In this document: positions 33,934 to 43,824 of the stretch, piece after piece
How the letters are laid out: each line of letters opens with the position of its first letter
Position numbering within the stretch: the stretch's first letter is position 1
Assembly (NCBI RefSeq): GCF_016908555.1
Contig: NZ_JAFBEE010000004.1
Span: 1 to 64,000 of the forward strand
DNA: 64,000 nucleotides
Reading direction: 5' to 3'
Source: Alkaliphilus hydrothermalis
GTDB taxonomy: Bacteria; Bacillota; Clostridia; Peptostreptococcales; Natronincolaceae
Notes under the pieces: model-generated
What the model was told of the DNA's origin: nothing
The model's database searches: none
Seen by the model: the letters and a program-made list of their open reading frames with translations, nothing else
Made by a program: the position numbers and the translations under genes

Positions 33934-35121
33934 CTATTTATCCGTCAATACCTCAATCCCTGGTAATACAATTCCCTCAAGAAATTCTAATGATGCTCCA
34001 CCACCAGTAGAGATATGACTCATGTTGTCAGCATAGCCCAGTTGCTCAACTGCTGCTGCACTGTCTCCACCACCGATAATGGTAATGGCCTCACTCTCTG
34101 CCATTGCTTTAGCAACGTCCTTTGTACCTTTAGCAAAGTTCGGCATTTCAAATACTCCCATTGGTCCATTCCAGATAACAGTTTTAGCTTCCTTTATCTT
34201 TTGTGCATATAACTCAACCGTTTGGCTTCCAATATCAAGTCCCATCCAGTCAGAAGGCATATCTTCATTGATAACAGTTTTGTGGGCTGCATCTGCAGCA
34301 AAATCACTGGCTACAACCGAGTCTACAGGAAGTAACAGATCTACATTTTTTTCTTTAGCCTGTTTAATCATCTCTAAAGCTAAGTCCATCTTATCTTCTT
34401 CTAATAAGGATTTTCCAATCTCATACCCTTGGGCCTTAAGGAAAGTGTATGCCATTCCTCCTCCGATTAGTAAAACATCTACTTTTTCTAAAAGGTTTTC
34501 GATTACTCCAATTTTGTCAGAAACCTTTGATCCACCTAAAATTGCAACAAAAGGTCTTTCTGGATTTTCCAAAGCCTTACCCATGTAATTAATTTCTTTT
34601 TCAATTAGGAAACCCATACCTGATGGTAAAAAATTTGCAATGCCTGCTGTAGAACTGTGGGCTCTATGGGCAGTACCAAAGGCATCATTAATAAATAAAT
34701 CCCCTAAAGATGCTAATTCTTCTGAGAAACCATTTTCGTTTTTCTCTTCTTCTTTTCTATATCTCACATTTTGTAGAAGTAGAATTTTACCTGGGCTCAG
34801 TTCTTTCGCCTGTTCCTTTGTCACTTCCCCTACTACTTCATCATCTTCAGCAAATAATATTTCCATATCTAATAAATCAGATATTCTTTGGGCTATTGGA
34901 GCTAAGGAATATTTAGGATTTGCCTCTCCCTTTGGTCTTCCTAAATGGGACATTAGGATCACTGCCGCCCCTTCCTCCAACAAATATGTAATTGTTGGTA
35001 GTGCCGCTTGAATTCTCCGATCATCAGTAATGTTCCCTTCCTTATCCATTGGAACATTAAAGTCACATCTTACCAATACTTTCTTACCTTTTACGTCAAA
35101 GTCTTTTACTGTTTTTTTCAT
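33934..35121 (-). CDS. pgk: Phosphoglycerate kinase
   Basis: A 395-residue phosphoglycerate kinase, which makes ATP from 1,3-bisphosphoglycerate. The N-terminal signature VLVRCDFNVPMDKEGNITDD binds substrate, as does SHLGRPKGE. FINDAFGTAHRAHSS, FVAILGGSKVSDKIGV, WNGPMGVFE and the C-terminal nucleotide site IIGGGDSAAAVEQLG are all present. An AGGAGGAT site precedes the ATG. Third enzyme gene region in the operon, separated from gap by a 250-base gap that contains a hairpin. Confidence 0.98.
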   Translation of the reverse strand: MKKTVKDFDVKGKKVLVRCDFNVPMDKEGNITDDRRIQAALPTITYLLEEGAAVILMSHLGRPKGEANPKYSLAPIAQRISDLLDMEILFAEDDEVVGEVTKEQAKELSPGKILLLQNVRYRKEEEKNENGFSEELASLGDLFINDAFGTAHRAHSSTAGIANFLPSGMGFLIEKEINYMGKALENPERPFVAILGGSKVSDKIGVIENLLEKVDVLLIGGGMAYTFLKAQGYEIGKSLLEEDKMDLALEMIKQAKEKNVDLLLPVDSVVASDFAADAAHKTVINEDMPSDWMGLDIGSQTVELYAQKIKEAKTVIWNGPMGVFEMPNFAKGTKDVAKAMAESEAITIIGGGDSAAAVEQLGYADNMSHISTGGGASLEFLEGIVLPGIEVLTDK

Positions 35122-35287
35122 CTTAGAAATCCTCCTCTTACCCTTTTAGCTTTTTTACTTATTATGCTTATCTCATAGGATTACATACTAATTGGATGTT
35201 AAAGCTTCTTTGTAATATTCCTTATATATATTACCACATGTTGCTAATTATTTAAATGAAATAAAACAGTCAATAACGCTTATAACA

Positions 35288-35310
35288 ACCTCAGCTCTAA
35301 AAGCTGAGGC
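35288..35310 (-). terminator. Hairpin between gap and pgk
   Basis: The palindrome CCTCAGCT / AGCTGAGG with a 5-base loop lies in the long gap–pgk spacer. On the minus strand it is followed by TTGTTAT, only weakly T-rich. It may be a partial terminator or an mRNA-processing/stability element that sets the gap to pgk ratio. Confidence 0.5.
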
Positions 35311-35374
35311 TGTCTTTACTCTCATGTTTTTATACTATGTTTTGTACGTTGTTTATTCTACTATCTTACCAATA

Positions 35375-36385
35375 CTATAATCCTTGCTTAACGATGTAGG
35401 ATACAATATCTACTACCCTTACAGAGTAACCCCACTCATTGTCATACCAAGCAATTACCTTCACTAAATTCTCTCCTATCACAGTTGTAGAAAGAGCATC
35501 TACAATTGATGAATGTGGGTCTTGGCGATAATCAGCAGATACTAAAGGCTCATCAGAGAAATTCATCACTCCCTTTAATTCTCCCTTTGCTGCTGCCTCT
35601 AAAGCTGCATTTACTTCCTCAGCAGATGTATTCTTTCCTACTTCTGCTACAAAGTCAACAACAGATACTGTAGGAGTAGGAACTCGCATTGCCATACCAC
35701 TTAATTTGCCCTTTAATTGAGGTAATACTAATGCTACTGCTTCAGCTGCACCTGTAGTCGTTGGAATGATGGATTGAGCTGCTGCTCGAGCTCTTCTCAA
35801 ATCCGAATGAGGTAAGTCAAGGATTCTTTGGTCATTTGTATAGGCATGAATTGTGGTCATTAAACCCTTCTTGATACCAAAATTCTCGTCAATAACTTTA
35901 GCAAAAGGAGCTAAGCAGTTAGTCGTACAAGAAGCATTTGAAATGATGTGGTGATTTACTGGGTCATAGTCCTTTTCATTTACTCCCATTACAATTGTGA
36001 TATCTTCATTTTTCGCTGGAGCTGTGATAACAACCTTCTTTGCGCCTGCATTGATGTGCTTCATAGCCTTGTCTTTACTTCTAAATACCCCTGTAGCTTC
36101 AATAACTACATCTACACCGATTTCCTTCCATGGTAATTTTTCTGGGTCTTTTTCAGCATAAATTTTGATTGTTTTGCCATTAACAACAAGCGCATCATCC
36201 AATGCCTTAATTTCTCCTTGAAATTTACCATATAAACTGTCATATCTTAATAAGTGTCCTAATGTTGCTGGATCGGTTAAATCATTGATGGCAACAATCT
36301 CCCAATCTCTTTGTTCTTCAAGGGCCACCTTGAAGGCATTTCTACCAATTCTTCCAAATCCATTAATCGCTACTTTTACAGTCAT
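35375..36385 (-). CDS. gap: Glyceraldehyde-3-phosphate dehydrogenase
   Basis: A 336-residue NAD-dependent glycolytic dehydrogenase. The start MTVKVAINGFGRIGRN follows AAGGAGGTTAAATTT; the open frame begins 24 codons upstream without homology. The NAD-binding fold is at the N terminus. The catalytic Cys is in SNASCTTNCLAP (about residue 151) and His in HAYTNDQ. The C terminus carries WYDNEWGYSVRVVD. It is directly downstream of its likely repressor gene cggR. Confidence 0.98.
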   Translation of the reverse strand: MTVKVAINGFGRIGRNAFKVALEEQRDWEIVAINDLTDPATLGHLLRYDSLYGKFQGEIKALDDALVVNGKTIKIYAEKDPEKLPWKEIGVDVVIEATGVFRSKDKAMKHINAGAKKVVITAPAKNEDITIVMGVNEKDYDPVNHHIISNASCTTNCLAPFAKVIDENFGIKKGLMTTIHAYTNDQRILDLPHSDLRRARAAAQSIIPTTTGAAEAVALVLPQLKGKLSGMAMRVPTPTVSVVDFVAEVGKNTSAEEVNAALEAAAKGELKGVMNFSDEPLVSADYRQDPHSSIVDALSTTVIGENLVKVIAWYDNEWGYSVRVVDIVSYIVKQGL

Positions 36386-36480
36386 AAATTTAACCTCCTT
36401 AGATTTATATAAATGAATTCTTAATAGTTTTCCAATAACAATATTGGTTATATGCATCGTTTTATATTAAAGAAATGATA

Positions 36481-37503
36481 CTAGTATTTCTCTAGTATTT
36501 CTCTAGTAGCTCCCTCATCAGTAACAAGGATTAAGTCCTTCTTGATTTTACTGATGGCTACAATTGCTTCAGCTTTTTTAGGCCCCCCTGCCACACCTAT
36601 TGTTGTGGGGACCTTACAAAAATCCTCTAGGTTGATTCCTACTGTCTTCATTTCGTGAACGATTTCTCCGTCTCGATTGAAGTAGTGACCAAAAGCTTCT
36701 GCAACTGCCCTTCTACTTTGCAAAAGTTCAATTATTTCTTGAGACAGTTCCCTTCTTTCTGCCATTTTATCTGATCTACCAATGCCAAACACTAAAATAT
36801 TGACCTGCTTAATTAAATCTGTAATTTTCTTAATCTCTGGGTCCTGTAAAATACTCTCTATGGCTTCTTGACTCATTGTATCTGAGGCATGAAGTAGTTG
36901 ATAGCTCCCATTTAGCTTATTGGCCATAACAGCCGCAATTGTATTTGCCTGACTCTCTACTTTTTTGCCCAAACCACCTCTAGCTGGGACAACAACAATC
37001 CCACGTTTCTTTGATTGTTGGGTCATTTCATTGGCTACCTCAGCCATCGTACTACCGCCAGTTACTCCAACGATACTATTTTCCACCAATGACCCCTCTA
37101 GTATGCGGGAAGTTGTTTTAGATAGGTCCCTCAATACATACTTATCATTTTCTATATTGCCTGGTACTATGTAGACACTGTTAATCTGAAGCTTTTTCTT
37201 GAGCTGTTCCTGTAGACCACTGATTCCCCTTAGGTGATAAATAATCTCCTTCAGCTGATCCATCAAGACTAATCCCTCATGGGTAATCATCATTCCTGCT
37301 GGATTCACATCAATGAGTCCCTGTTCCTTCAAAAACTCCATCTCACCTCGAACTATTCTTTCCCCAATGGATAATCTATTGGCTAATGCTCTTCTTCCTA
37401 TTGGTTGTAATATGTAAATGTTTCGCAAAATATCGTAACGCTTTTCAAATGTGGCAAAAGCCTCGGGGATAATTTTCTTTTGAATGTTAATAATATCCTT
37501 CAT
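36481..37503 (-). CDS. cggR: Central glycolytic genes regulator CggR (SorC family)
   Basis: A 340-residue SorC/DeoR-type transcription regulator. An N-terminal winged helix-turn-helix (GRRALANRLSIGERIVRGEM, about residues 37-56) is followed by a sugar-phosphate-binding domain. That domain shows SIVGVTGGSTMAEVANEM, FGIGRSDKMAERRELS and a C-terminal VAGGPKKAEAIVAISK. In Bacillus CggR represses the gap operon and is released by fructose-1,6-bisphosphate; the same gene order here supports that role. A GGGAC-repeat site lies upstream. Confidence 0.95.
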   Translation of the reverse strand: MKDIINIQKKIIPEAFATFEKRYDILRNIYILQPIGRRALANRLSIGERIVRGEMEFLKEQGLIDVNPAGMMITHEGLVLMDQLKEIIYHLRGISGLQEQLKKKLQINSVYIVPGNIENDKYVLRDLSKTTSRILEGSLVENSIVGVTGGSTMAEVANEMTQQSKKRGIVVVPARGGLGKKVESQANTIAAVMANKLNGSYQLLHASDTMSQEAIESILQDPEIKKITDLIKQVNILVFGIGRSDKMAERRELSQEIIELLQSRRAVAEAFGHYFNRDGEIVHEMKTVGINLEDFCKVPTTIGVAGGPKKAEAIVAISKIKKDLILVTDEGATREILEKY

Positions 37504-37522
37504 CTTTCACCTTCCCTCCTCA

Positions 37523-37559
37523 GGGACTTAATTAGTCCCGCGTATGCGTATTATGTCCC
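37523..37559 (-). promoter_or_regulatory. Putative CggR operator
   Basis: On the minus strand the sequence reads GGGACATAATACGC, then ATACGCGGGACTAATTAAGTCCC. This gives two direct GGGAC half-sites about 20 bases apart plus an inverted GTCCC. Bacillus CggR binds direct CGGGAC repeats, so this is a likely autoregulatory operator directly in front of cggR. A CATAAT within it could be the -10 box. Confidence 0.65.
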
Positions 37560-37642
37560 AATTGCTATAAAAAAATACAGGTAACTTAAGGTAATTATAT
37601 AATACAGAATTTTATAATTCAATGATTTTCTTAAAGAACAAG

Positions 37643-37727
37643 CAAAATAATCCAGCGACTGCCGCGTATAAGTAATACGCAAGGGTGCTGGATTATTGCA
37701 GTGACGCAGAAGATGATGGCTTTTCAA
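37643..37727 (-). repeat. Interspersed hairpin repeat (copy 2, partial)
   Basis: This 85-nt stretch is identical to 37773-37857. It contains the stem AATAATCCAGC / GCTGGATTATT around GCGTATA...ATACGC, then GCAGTGACGCAGAAGATGATG. The terminal inverted repeats of the full element are missing. Confidence 0.85.
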
Positions 37728-37741
37728 ATGAGTCAAGTATT

Positions 37742-37863
37742 TGCCTGTTCAAAAGTCATTAGATTCAAGAATCAAAATAATCCAGCGACTGCCGCGTATA
37801 AGTAATACGCAAGGGTGCTGGATTATTGCAGTGACGCAGAAGATGATGGCTTTTCAACAGGCA
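37742..37863 (-). repeat. Interspersed hairpin repeat with terminal inverted repeats (copy 3)
   Basis: A 122-nt element with ends TGCCTGTTCAAAAGTC and GGCTTTTCAACAGGCA, inverted with two mismatches. It has the same inner palindrome as copy 2. It ends two bases from the rpoN stop codon, exactly as copy 1 does behind rnr. Confidence 0.85.
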
Positions 37864-37865
37864 AA

Positions 37866-39266
37866 TTAGAATCGTTTACGTTTAGATGATGCAGGTATCA
37901 ACAGGTCGTCCCTGTACTTCGCTACAGTTCTCCTGGAAATCGGCATTCCCTTTTCCGTAAGGATATCTGCAATCTTACTATCACTTAGGGGTTTTTTAGG
38001 ATTTTCTTCATTTATGATTTCCTTGATGATACTCTTGATACTCTCGGCAGAAACTCCTTCTCCATCCTCCCCTTCAATCCCACTGGTGAAAAAATACTTT
38101 AGCTCAAAGGTCCCTGAGGGTGTCTCTACATACTTACCATTGGTGGCTCTACTGACGGTGGACTCATGAACCTCTATTTCCTCTGCTATTTCCTTTAAGG
38201 TCATGGGCTTTAGATATTTTTTCCCGTGGTCAAAGAAGTCCCTTTGCTTTTCGATAATCTTCTCCACCACTTTGTAGATAGTTTGGCGTCTCTGTTCAAT
38301 ACTTCTAATCAACCAACTGGCTGAGTTTAATTTATCATTTATAAACTTAACCGTATCAGAATTTTCATCATTGTTGGATAACATTTTACGATAGTCATCC
38401 CTAATCATTAATCTTGGTCCAATGCGGTCATTGATAATTACAACATAATCCTCACCAATCTTTTTCACCACCACATCAGGTACGATATAAGTATGATTCG
38501 CTGAGGAAAATTTTCTCCCTGGTTTTGGCTCCAATGTTCGAATAAAGTCACAGATATTTTGGACTTCCTCCACTGTTATACCCATTTTTTTTGCCACTTG
38601 TGGGTACTTGTTATCAGCAATCTCTACTAAATACTCCTCTATTAATTGATATGCATTTTCCTTCATAACTCCTAGCTGTTTTAATTGTATGATTAAACAT
38701 TCCTTTAGATTTCTAGCTGCGATTCCAGCTGGTTCAAAGGTTTGGATTACTGTTAATATATTCTCTACTACAGAAGGCTCAATATTAAATTCTTCTGCAA
38801 TTTCCATTAGGGGGATATTCAGATAACCATTTTCATCTAAACTATAGATGATGTATTCCCCTACTTCATTAAAGTTCTTATTTAAAAGAGTCAAGTGATA
38901 TTGGTTCATTAAAAAATCCTGTAATGATGGTTTAACGGAAATCATATTTTCATAACTCATTTCGTTATCCCCTGAGTAGCTTCCCCCACTCTGTTGAATA
39001 CCTCTACTATGATAATCATCACTAAATTCCTTCCAATCAATCTCCTTCTCCTTTAACTTATTCTTTGTAGATTCATTAAGATCTTTTTCATACTCCGTCT
39101 CATAGGATTCATTGATTTCTAAAAGGGGATTGGTCTCCATTTCCTTTTGAATAAACCGGTCCAATTCAATGGCATTTAGCTGTAATATTTTGATCGCCTG
39201 CTGCAGCTGGGGCGTCATTACTAGTTTCTGAGTTTGCTCTAGTTGTAAGTTGTAGCCCATTCTCAT
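37866..39266 (-). CDS. rpoN: RNA polymerase sigma-54 factor
   Basis: A 466-residue sigma-54. The N-terminal region I is glutamine-rich (LQLEQTQKLVMTPQLQQAIK, then ILQLNAIELDRFI), as needed for enhancer-dependent activation. The core-binding region follows. A helix-turn-helix is seen in EEIEVHESTVSRATNGKYVE, and the RpoN box reads ISRRTVAKYRDDL near the C terminus. It recognises -24/-12 promoters together with AAA+ activators, none of which is in this window. It precedes cggR, the usual clostridial order. Confidence 0.97.
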   Translation of the reverse strand: MRMGYNLQLEQTQKLVMTPQLQQAIKILQLNAIELDRFIQKEMETNPLLEINESYETEYEKDLNESTKNKLKEKEIDWKEFSDDYHSRGIQQSGGSYSGDNEMSYENMISVKPSLQDFLMNQYHLTLLNKNFNEVGEYIIYSLDENGYLNIPLMEIAEEFNIEPSVVENILTVIQTFEPAGIAARNLKECLIIQLKQLGVMKENAYQLIEEYLVEIADNKYPQVAKKMGITVEEVQNICDFIRTLEPKPGRKFSSANHTYIVPDVVVKKIGEDYVVIINDRIGPRLMIRDDYRKMLSNNDENSDTVKFINDKLNSASWLIRSIEQRRQTIYKVVEKIIEKQRDFFDHGKKYLKPMTLKEIAEEIEVHESTVSRATNGKYVETPSGTFELKYFFTSGIEGEDGEGVSAESIKSIIKEIINEENPKKPLSDSKIADILTEKGMPISRRTVAKYRDDLLIPASSKRKRF

Positions 39267-39456
39267 TTTGTACCATCCTCACCTTTTTAGACTTATAGTC
39301 CTATTATAACATTCCACCAATAATTAATAAAGACTTTACAGAAAATCCTTTAAAGTTGGCACGTATTTTGCATTGGGAATTTTTTCAACTTCCTATAACC
39401 TGTCCTAATATAATAGTATTCTGTCATCGATGATTCATTCCTACAATTGGGCAAAA

Positions 39457-39489
39457 AAATCCCCTCAACATATAGTTAGAGGGGGATTT
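39457..39489 (-). terminator. Terminator after the second grdA
   Basis: The hairpin AAATCCCCCTC / GAGGGGATTT is followed by a run of T on the minus strand. Confidence 0.85.
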
Positions 39490-39532
39490 ATGATATGGCA
39501 GTATCATATTAACATATTAATTAAACTTGTTA

Positions 39533-40003
39533 TTAAAACTTACAAAACTCATTTCTAATACTAGACATTTCGCTTATGATTTCATCTACATTTAATACCA
39601 TTTCCATCATACCGATTTGATCGTCATATACAGATGCATCTACTTCGTTTTTGAATTCTGGCTCTACTGCATGGAATACTCTAAGTCCTAACTGGATTCC
39701 TGCTAAAGGACCTGCAAAAGTTGGATCTCCTGCTGTTACCGTCTCTGCTGCTAATCCAGCAGACTCAGCTTCAGCTGCACCGAGAAGTACGATTACATTT
39801 TCTGCACCGAATTTCTCAGCAAAATCCTTAACTCTCTTTTGATTTTCTAGGTCCATTGCACCTGCCGCGGTTCAGACAAAGCATTCTGTGGCAGAAAACA
39901 ATACTTCGGCTCCAGTGGACTTTAAACATTCTTCGATAGCTGGACCAGGAATTCCATCTCTATCGCCAATGATGATGACTTTTTTACCTTCATACATACT
40001 CAT
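39533..40003 (-). CDS. grdA: Selenoprotein A of glycine/betaine reductase (second copy)
   Basis: A 156-residue small selenoprotein. The full gene starts at ATG 40003 (MSMYEGKKVIIIGDRDGIPG) and reads through an in-frame TGA at 39872-39874 (residue 44) within CFVUTAAG, the invariant GrdA redox motif (Cys-x-x-Sec). GrdA takes the carboxymethyl group from component B as a selenoether and is recycled by thioredoxin. This copy lies downstream of grdI-grdH and the betaine transporter and probably serves betaine reduction. It differs from the copy at 50290 at scattered residues. Confidence 0.96.
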
Positions 40004-40251
40004 TATTGACCACCCTTTCTTAAGTTTCTTTTGTGTTTACTTAAATTTTAATCCAAGTGCTAAACTTCTGCGTCGGAACGAATCAACTTCTATGTACTTT
40101 TAAAAAGCACTCTCAAATAAATTTCTAACAAATCTATTATATCACTTTTCAGTAAATTTGTAAATGTGTTTACATTATAAACGTAATTATTTTTCTGATT
40201 ATTACTACAGTACGTCTAGGAGCCGTGTAATGAATTGAAGGGTTCAAAAAT

Positions 40252-40285
40252 AAGAATCTCCACTCTACTAGGAATGGAGATTCTT
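40252..40285 (-). terminator. Terminator after the BCCT transporter gene
   Basis: The hairpin AAGAATCTCCA / TGGAGATTCTT lies directly after the transporter stop codon on the minus strand and is followed by ATTTTTG. Confidence 0.82.
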
Positions 40286-40298
40286 TATATTACGCGGT

Positions 40299-41789
40299 TT
40301 ATTTTACTTTAACTTTAGTTGTTTCCTTGAAGTCGCTTCGAAGTACCATTACAAGAGATACCATTGCAAAAATCATTACAAAAGCAAATGGGAAAGCCGC
40401 AGCTATAGATGCTGTCTGTAACATCCCCAATCCACCCGCCAACATTAAAGCTAAGGCTAACAAGGATTGAATAACTCCCCAGATTATTTTTTTCTGATTT
40501 GAAGGATTTAAGTCTCCGTTAGAAGACATCATTCCTAGCACAAAGGTTGCTGAATCTGCGGAGGTAACAAAGAAGGTACAAAGTAGAATAACTGCTACTA
40601 CTGAAATAAGCCCTCCTAGAGGATACTTACTCATTACTACGAAAAATGCTGTTGGTGTTGACTTTATAGCTTCAGTAGCTACTTCTACTCCAAGGTTTAT
40701 TGCAGAAGATCCAAATACTGCAAACCAAATAAATGAAGCCAAGGTTGGAGCTAATAGAACACCCCCAACAAACTCTTTAATCGTTCTACCTTTAGAGATT
40801 CTTGCAATAAAGGTGCCTACAAAAGGTGCCCATGCTATCCACCATGCCCAGTAGAATATTGTCCACCATCCAAACCATTCTCCATTACCAAAGGCTTCAA
40901 TATGGAAGCTATCTCTTATAAATTCACCCAAATACATTCCAATGCCTTCTGTTAAGGAGTTGATAATTAATAGGGTAGGACCTACGATCATAGTAAGTAT
41001 CAATAATATAGTAGCTAAACCAACATTAGCATTAGATAAGAACTTAATTCCTTTATCTAATCCAGAGATTGCTGAGATCATAAACAATACAGTAACCACT
41101 GCGACAATAATAATTTGAACTGCTGCATTTTCAGGGATACCAAACATATAGTTTAGCCCACTATTGATTTGCAGTGTTCCCAGCCCTAAGGAAGTGGCTA
41201 CTCCAGCAACGGTAGCAAATATTGCTAATATGTCAATAGTTTTACCGATAGGCCCCTTAACTCTTTCTTCACCTAATAAAGGAATGAAAATACTACTAAT
41301 TAAGCCTGGTTTCCCTTTTCTAAATTGCATATAAGCTAATGCCAGTGCAAGTACACTATAGTTTGCCCAAGGATGTAGTCCCCAATGAAAGAATGATTTT
41401 TTTATTGCAAAGCTTGCAGCTTCAGCAGTACCACCCGCCATACCTAAGGGAGCCACAAAGTGATTAAGCGGTTCAGCGATTCCCCAGAATACAAGCCCTA
41501 TTCCCATACCTGCACTGAAGAGCATTGCAAACCATGAAATATAGCTGTACTCAGGTTCTGAATCATCTTCTCCTAGTTTTACTTTGCCATACTTACTAAA
41601 GGCAATCCAAACCGAAAAGGCTACAAAAGAAAACATAGAAACGAGATAAAACCATCCAAAATTTCCTACAAGATAATTAAAAAGTCCGTTTGCTGTACTT
41701 TCAAAGTTTGCTGGAGCTGCTAGTCCCCAAGCAACAATTGCCAATACAACTACAATAGAGATTATAAATACATTATTATCTTTCTTCAT
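40299..41789 (-). CDS. BCCT family glycine betaine transporter
   Basis: A 496-residue secondary transporter of the betaine/carnitine/choline family (OpuD/BetP type) with 12 predicted helices. The signature GMGIGLVFWGIAEPLNHF lies at about residues 94-111. The Trp-rich segment WGLHPWANYSVLALALAY and the helix-8 substrate box WTIFYWAWWIAWAPFVGTFI are both present. It imports betaine with Na+ or H+. Its place between betaine reductase genes and a second grdA suggests it feeds betaine as an electron acceptor rather than only for osmoprotection. Confidence 0.95.
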   Translation of the reverse strand: MKKDNNVFIISIVVVLAIVAWGLAAPANFESTANGLFNYLVGNFGWFYLVSMFSFVAFSVWIAFSKYGKVKLGEDDSEPEYSYISWFAMLFSAGMGIGLVFWGIAEPLNHFVAPLGMAGGTAEAASFAIKKSFFHWGLHPWANYSVLALALAYMQFRKGKPGLISSIFIPLLGEERVKGPIGKTIDILAIFATVAGVATSLGLGTLQINSGLNYMFGIPENAAVQIIIVAVVTVLFMISAISGLDKGIKFLSNANVGLATILLILTMIVGPTLLIINSLTEGIGMYLGEFIRDSFHIEAFGNGEWFGWWTIFYWAWWIAWAPFVGTFIARISKGRTIKEFVGGVLLAPTLASFIWFAVFGSSAINLGVEVATEAIKSTPTAFFVVMSKYPLGGLISVVAVILLCTFFVTSADSATFVLGMMSSNGDLNPSNQKKIIWGVIQSLLALALMLAGGLGMLQTASIAAAFPFAFVMIFAMVSLVMVLRSDFKETTKVKVK

Positions 41790-42439
41790 AGATTCCTCTC
41801 CTTTTAAGTAGTTTTAAGTATTAACATTCAGAACTCTTCTTCCCTCCTCTTATTCTTAGATAAGATACAGTTTAGTTTAAAATTGATGCTTTGTTAAAAA
41901 TATAACAATATGCCAGAAAAATATATCATTTTTATAGTATATTTTTCATAATTTGCTATACTTTTTTTATGCATCTAACTAATAATTATTATAGCATATA
42001 TGCGTTTATTTTGTAACTATGTTTTTTCATTATAATCTGTTTTTTTTGAAAATTTAATAACAAATACAATCTGACCCTTTAAAAATTTAGTATTTCCAAC
42101 GTGTTTCTCTTTTTATCTCTAGCTTTTAATATTTTATACCATTGCATCTTTCAGCATTTTATGTTATTTTTAGTATTGATTCTATTAAAGAACTTAAGAT
42201 CAAAATTCTGAAAATTTATTATAAAAAATGTATAATCGTGATTATTTTATAGCCATGATTAATATATAAGTTCGTTAATGTATTAACTATGTTCGTAGAT
42301 TAATCTGTATTATTTTATAAACATAGTAGTAATCATTGGTGGTACTTTTAGTCTTTAGTGAGGAATGTAATTATTCGTTTCTTCTGGATAAGGGTCTACG
42401 TCATCCTTGTCTATCAGATTATTTACTGAGGAATTTAAA
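41790..42439. other. AT-rich intergenic region
   Basis: About 650 bases without a supported gene between the transporter and grdH. It is very AT-rich. The transporter promoter is probably here, but I cannot choose a convincing -35/-10 pair. Confidence 0.5.
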
Positions 42440-42473
42440 ATGCCCATCCGTTCTCCAGTGAACGGATGGGCAT
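42440..42473 (-). terminator. Terminator after grdH
   Basis: The perfect 14-bp stem ATGCCCATCCGTTC / GAACGGATGGGCAT with a 6-base loop is followed by TTTTAAA on the minus strand. Confidence 0.9.
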
Positions 42474-42495
42474 TAATAAATACAGTGTTATCTCT

Positions 42496-43812
42496 TTAGA
42501 TTTTTACCTTAAATACAGTTTGCTCTTCTATTTCCGTAGCTAGAGCATCTAACGCTACTCCTACCCTATGATGTCTCAACTTCCACTGTTCTTCCTTTGG
42601 TGTGCTTGGATCACCCAAAGGATATGGAATGGATATAGTTGGTACCATTCTGTTGGCGCCTACTGTTTTTGCTATCGGGATTAAGTTTGCCATTTGTACA
42701 ATTGTAATTCCTGCTTTTTCAATTTCTTTTGTCATCGTTGCACCGCAACGTGTACAAGTACCTCAGGTGGAGGTAAGGATTACTGCATCCACTCCATCTG
42801 CCAATAATTCTGCTGCTATTTCTCTACCCATTCTCGCTGCTTCCCCTTGAGTAGTTCCTGTTCCTACTGTTGAGTAGAAGTATTGATGTACCTTTCCAAT
42901 TTTACCTGCTTTTTCATAGGCCCTCAGGGCATCCAATGGTACGATTACATCGGAGTCAGCGTTAGCTGCCGCTGGGTCAAAGCCTGCATGGATTGTCATG
43001 AACTCTCCCTTTACTAGGTCGTCAATCTCTGATACATCATATTTTCCCCACTTTGTTGCTGAGGCTGATTGGATTCTATCAGGATTTCCTACTGGTACGA
43101 TCCCACCTGATGTGGCAATAGCTACTGTGGCTTTACTTAAGTCCTTAATAGCTGGAGCGATCGGTACTAAATCTGATTTTGGGATTGGAAGCTCTGTTGT
43201 ATAGGCTTCCCCCTTTAATTTCTTAATTAGCATATCAACCCCTCTATCAGAAGCTGACACTGGAGGATTTAACCAGATTTGATGTCTTTCTCCCCTAGGA
43301 TAGTATCCTTCTTCCTTAGCTGATAACAGTTCTTCCCCTGTTAAGATTTTCTTACCAAATTGAGCCATTGCCATTACGTCTTTTCTCATGGCTGCTGCAC
43401 TGGCTCCTCCTTCAAAGATGTACATTTCTTTCTTAAACATCTCTACTCCAGGGTTTTCGTCATTCATGGAAGTAATTACAGGTACATTAAATTTTTCCTT
43501 TACTGCTTTACAGATGTTTCCGCAGGCACTTCCATATCTTCCTGCTCTAAAGGCTGGCCCAGCAAAGAATATATCAAATTCTTTTCCTTCTAAAAATCCT
43601 AAAATTGTTTTGATGGCTTCTTCTTGATTTGAACCCATGAAGTTATCTCCACAAATAATTGTATGGGTTACTTCTGCAACTCCTGACAATTGCTTGCTTA
43701 ACTCTAGGGCTGGTCCTACTAACCCTTCTCTTATTTCTGGTGCATGATCGGCTAATTCTTCTCCTCCGATTTGTCCAAAGAACTGATTCAAGTATAATAT
43801 TGCTTTTTTCAT
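42496..43812 (-). CDS. grdH: Betaine reductase component B selenoprotein subunit GrdH
   Basis: A 438-residue selenoprotein. The ORF is split by an in-frame TGA at 42763-42765 (residue 350) within TSTUGTCTRCGAT. The U-x-x-C-x-x-C motif is the hallmark of the GrdB/GrdF/GrdH family. The N-terminal KAILYLNQFFGQIGGEE and FFAGPAFRAGRYG are family blocks. With GrdI it binds betaine and transfers the carboxymethyl group to GrdA, releasing trimethylamine. The assignment to betaine rather than sarcosine rests on the adjacent BCCT transporter. It is transcribed with grdI, 12 bases downstream. Confidence 0.93.
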
Positions 43813-43824
43813 CCCTACACCTCC

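Noticed and set aside
39857..40003. Frameshift or nonsense mutation in grdA, grdB and grdH
   Set aside because: All four stops are UGA at the exact selenocysteine positions of known selenoproteins; frames continue without shift on both sides.
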